Assembly (NCBI GenBank): GCA_026392145.1
Contig: JAPLCS010000101.1
Coordinates: forward strand, 1,260 to 16,888
Direction of reading: 5' to 3'
Source of the DNA: Fimbriimonadales bacterium
GTDB lineage: Bacteria; Armatimonadota; Fimbriimonadia; Fimbriimonadales; Fimbriimonadaceae
Length of the DNA: 15,629 bases
The translations under genes were made by a program, and so were the position numbers. The notes under the pieces are model-generated. The model made no database searches, was not told the DNA's origin, and saw nothing but the letters and a program-made list of their open reading frames with translations. Shown here in pieces: positions 13,670 through 15,629 of this stretch (positions within the stretch are counted from its first letter, which is position 1; every line of letters begins with the position of its first letter).

Positions 13670-14304
13670 AAACGATACAACCCAAGACTTATCATATGAT
13701 GTCGGGTGGCGTGGCGCTGCTTGCCTTTGTACTGATGTACTTTACGCACAGTGCCAATACGGATACTTCCGAACGAATTCTCGCACTGCAACGTGAGCAA
13801 CGAGACGAAAAGGACGTGCAGAACGACTTTGCTTCGACTCAGAAGCGAGTAGCCGATCTTAAGGAAAAACTCATTCACTTGGAGAATGGCGTTCAACAAG
13901 CTGCTTATATTCCGACGCTCTTGAAGGAGCTGGAAGAGTACGGCAAGCAAAACAAGATGACGATTTTGCAGGTGCGCCCGATTTTTGTGCCGACTGCGAA
14001 CAAGGACAACGAAAAGAAGAAGTCGGCATACACCGAGTTGAACGTAAACGTCAAGGCTCGAGGCGGCTACGCAGATACCTTGAGATTCCTGAACGCTCTT
14101 AAGGTCTTCCCTAAAATTGTAGCGGTTCGAACCTTGAGCATTGTGCCTAAGGTGGGTGGTGCAGACGCTAAGAAAACTGATGCCCCCGTTCTTGAAATAG
14201 ATTTAGAACTCCGGGCCTATGCGTTCAGAGAGGATGAGCCTGTTAAAAAGGCTGACGAAAATAAAACCGCCGCAAACGGTGGTTTCTTGGGAGGTAACTC
14301 GTGA
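13666..14304 (+). CDS. pilO: Type IV pilus assembly protein PilO
   Basis: A 212-aa PilO-like inner-membrane protein starting at GTG 13666, with GGAGG at 13654-13658. It has one membrane segment (about 11-28), a coiled coil (about 38-75) and a periplasmic domain, including TELNVNVKARGGYADTLRFL, typical of the PilO ferredoxin-like fold. It partners PilN in the alignment complex. It overlaps its neighbours by 4 nt on each side, a sign of tight translational coupling. The acidic/Asn-rich C-terminal tail ends GGFLGGNS. Confidence 0.86.
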   Translation: MKTIQPKTYHMMSGGVALLAFVLMYFTHSANTDTSERILALQREQRDEKDVQNDFASTQKRVADLKEKLIHLENGVQQAAYIPTLLKELEEYGKQNKMTILQVRPIFVPTANKDNEKKKSAYTELNVNVKARGGYADTLRFLNALKVFPKIVAVRTLSIVPKVGGADAKKTDAPVLEIDLELRAYAFREDEPVKKADENKTAANGGFLGGNS

Positions 14305-14918
14305 ACAAAGAAAAGAAGCAAATGATTGCAGTCATTGCTCTAGCCGTGATGATTTTGGCGATTGGTGCCTTCCAGTTTATGGGCGGTTCAGCTGAAGAGC
14401 CTAAGAAGGAAGAACCGAAAAAGGCGGCTACTGCAGAAGTAAAAAAGCCAACCCCAGAAGAAGCCACTAAATCAGCAATCAAAAATCCAGAATTTGCGAA
14501 CTTGTTGCCAGAGCGGGATCCTTTTGAGGAGTCCGCGTTTGTGGAAGAGGCAAGAAAAGCTGCTGCTGCAGAGGAAGAAGCGAAGAAGAAGCCTGTTGCA
14601 GAAACCAAGCCTAATTCTGGCAAGGGTAGCAAGATACCGAAGCCAAAACTTCCGCCTCTCAAAGGAGACCTTGGTGCCTCGTTGGCTCCTATGCCAGTCG
14701 ATGCTCCTAAGTTCGAGTATTCACTGATTGGAATATTGTGGGGAGCCCACCCTTCAGCAATTTTTGTCGATAAAGCAGGCAATCAGTCGATGGTTGACAT
14801 TGGTCAGCCGGTTGGCTCGAGTGCTTCCGTGATTTCCATTACACGCAACAGCGTGAAAGTTAAGTTTAACGCCGAGATATTGGTTCTCAGAGTAGGAGTA
14901 AACCCCAGTGCAAAATAA
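14301..14918 (+). CDS. PilP/GspC-like alignment protein
   Basis: A 205-aa protein starting at GTG 14301 with GGGAGGT (14289-14295) upstream. It has an N-terminal membrane anchor (about 8-28), a Lys/Glu/Ala/Pro-rich linker containing ERDPF (71-75), and a C-terminal homology-region domain, FEYSLIGILWGAHPSAIFVD (138-157) plus VDIGQPVGSSASVISITRNS (165-184). This beta fold is shared by PilP and GspC, which touch the secretin's N-domains. Classic PilP is a lipoprotein; here there is no lipobox cysteine, and the anchor is a GspC-like membrane helix. Position after pilO and before pilQ supports the PilP role. It overlaps the next gene by 11 nt. Confidence 0.8.
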   Translation: MNKEKKQMIAVIALAVMILAIGAFQFMGGSAEEPKKEEPKKAATAEVKKPTPEEATKSAIKNPEFANLLPERDPFEESAFVEEARKAAAAEEEAKKKPVAETKPNSGKGSKIPKPKLPPLKGDLGASLAPMPVDAPKFEYSLIGILWGAHPSAIFVDKAGNQSMVDIGQPVGSSASVISITRNSVKVKFNAEILVLRVGVNPSAK

Positions 14919-15629
14919 TAAAACCCGACTAGCCTTTATGGCTTCAGTTCTTGCTATCCCATTGATGGCAAACGCTCACGGGCGAATTGATGGCATTGCA
15001 ATTCAAAAAACAGGCAAGGGAGTGGAAGTTCAAATCGAAGGAAAAGATTTGGATGATCCAATTGCTATGTTCACGAATTCCAATACTGTCTTTTCGCTTG
15101 AATTCTCTGCAAAGTTGCTCAGTAAGCCTTCGAAATCGCAGGTTTGGATCAACGGATTGCAGACAATTCAAACCACTCAGCTCAGCAGCTCCCCCATGCG
15201 AGTCCGGATGCAGTTCCGATTCCAGGCGGGTATGAAGGCTGATGTTACCAAGACGGAACTGGGATTTCTTTGCAGTTCAATCCGGAAGATATTTCACTGG
15301 GTGGAATTGGTAACAAGGTGAGCAGTGCCTCCAATAAGAATTTATTGTTGGACTTTGCGGCTCAACCGTTTGCAGTGAGCCAAAAACTTGCTCCGCATGT
15401 TACTGACCATACAAAATCGACACATGCCACTAAAACAACTCCTGCAAAGAGCACACCAAAGCAGTCCGGGCATGATAAAGCTACTCCAGTAAAAGTAACT
15501 TCCACCAAGCCTGCTACAAAGGCGCCAGCCACAACTTCAACCTATAAAGCACCTGCTGCTCCTACTAAGCAGGTTTCAGCTTCGGCGGGGAGTTCTGAGG
15601 GTCGGGTGACGTTGGATGTGGTTGATACC
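14908..15629 (+). CDS. pilQ: PilQ-like secretin, N-terminal part, frame broken near 15258, runs off the window
   Basis: It starts at GTG 14908, with TAGGAG (14893-14898) upstream, and overlaps the pilP-like gene. A signal peptide (hydrophobic about 7-20, ANA cleavage near residue 23) leads into an AMIN-like domain, the wall-binding domain common at PilQ N-termini. The original frame ends at TGA 15319-15321 in an unnatural tail. From about 15258 the coding sense continues one base back, reading TGISLQFNPEDISLGGIG, then a Thr/Lys/Pro/Ala-rich linker (about 15400-15590), then RVTLDVVDT at the edge, which looks like the start of a secretin/TonB short N-terminal domain. A single missing A in a GAAACT context would restore one frame throughout. 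PilQ forms the outer-membrane pore for the pilus. The secretin domain itself lies beyond the window. Confidence 0.8.
15256..15263 (+). other. Single-base frame break in the pilQ-like gene
   Basis: Before this point the frame set by GTG 14908 codes for the AMIN-like domain. After it the frame starting at 15258 codes for continuous, domain-like sequence to the window end, while the old frame stops at 15321. GAACT here versus an expected GAAACT (Glu-Thr) suggests loss of one A from a run of three. No classical slippery heptamer is present. Confidence 0.7.

Noticed and set aside
15240..15321. Programmed ribosomal frameshift in the pilQ-like gene
   Set aside because: There is no slippery heptamer or obvious downstream structure; loss of one A is simpler.

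Overview
The window reads as chromosomal DNA of a diderm (two-membrane) bacterium of roughly 50% GC. It carries type IV pilus alignment-complex genes with a secretin gene, a predicted outer-membrane beta-barrel and csaB. Finding csaB (pyruvylated wall polymer for SLH-domain anchoring) together with an outer membrane suggests a diderm Terrabacteria-type lineage such as Armatimonadota/Fimbriimonadia. That placement is inference; no rRNA or marker gene is present.

Layout. (1) 1-1747, plus strand: the 3' end of a type I restriction HsdR gene, then a DUF2130 coiled-coil/nuclease-like gene whose 3' end is broken by a frame-changing 50-bp imperfect tandem repeat. (2) 1769-4666, minus strand: a DNA-repair pair, a Y-family DNA polymerase followed 45 bp later by a photolyase of the PhrB-related family that lacks most Fe-S cluster ligands. 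(3) 4824-11797, plus strand: a small thioredoxin-fold redoxin; a large membrane protein fusing a rhomboid protease to a DUF5693 domain; csaB; and an 887-aa outer-membrane beta-barrel of unknown function. (4) 11993 to the end, plus strand: a compact pilM-pilN-pilO-pilP-like-pilQ operon with 4 to 11-nt overlaps or short spacing. The window ends near the start of a later domain of the PilQ-like secretin, whose reading frame is also broken by one base near 15258.

How the genes work together. The restriction and repair genes form a genome-defence and maintenance block. Rhomboid-DUF5693, csaB and the barrel form a plausible envelope unit, co-transcribed from a sigma70-like promoter at 5394-5422. 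PilM/N/O/P build the cytoplasmic and inner-membrane platform of a type IV pilus or related machine, and PilQ forms the outer-membrane pore.

Most notable: the rhomboid-DUF5693 fusion beside csaB; a recurring -10-like hexamer placed 6-8 nt before the start codon, without Shine-Dalgarno, for three left-hand genes (candidate leaderless transcripts); a 16-codon leader ORF overlapping pilM as TAATG, with inverted repeats covering its start; and two single-base frame breaks that could be real mutations or assembly errors. I see no tRNA, rRNA, CRISPR array or insertion sequence, and no non-coding stretch longer than 300 bases.
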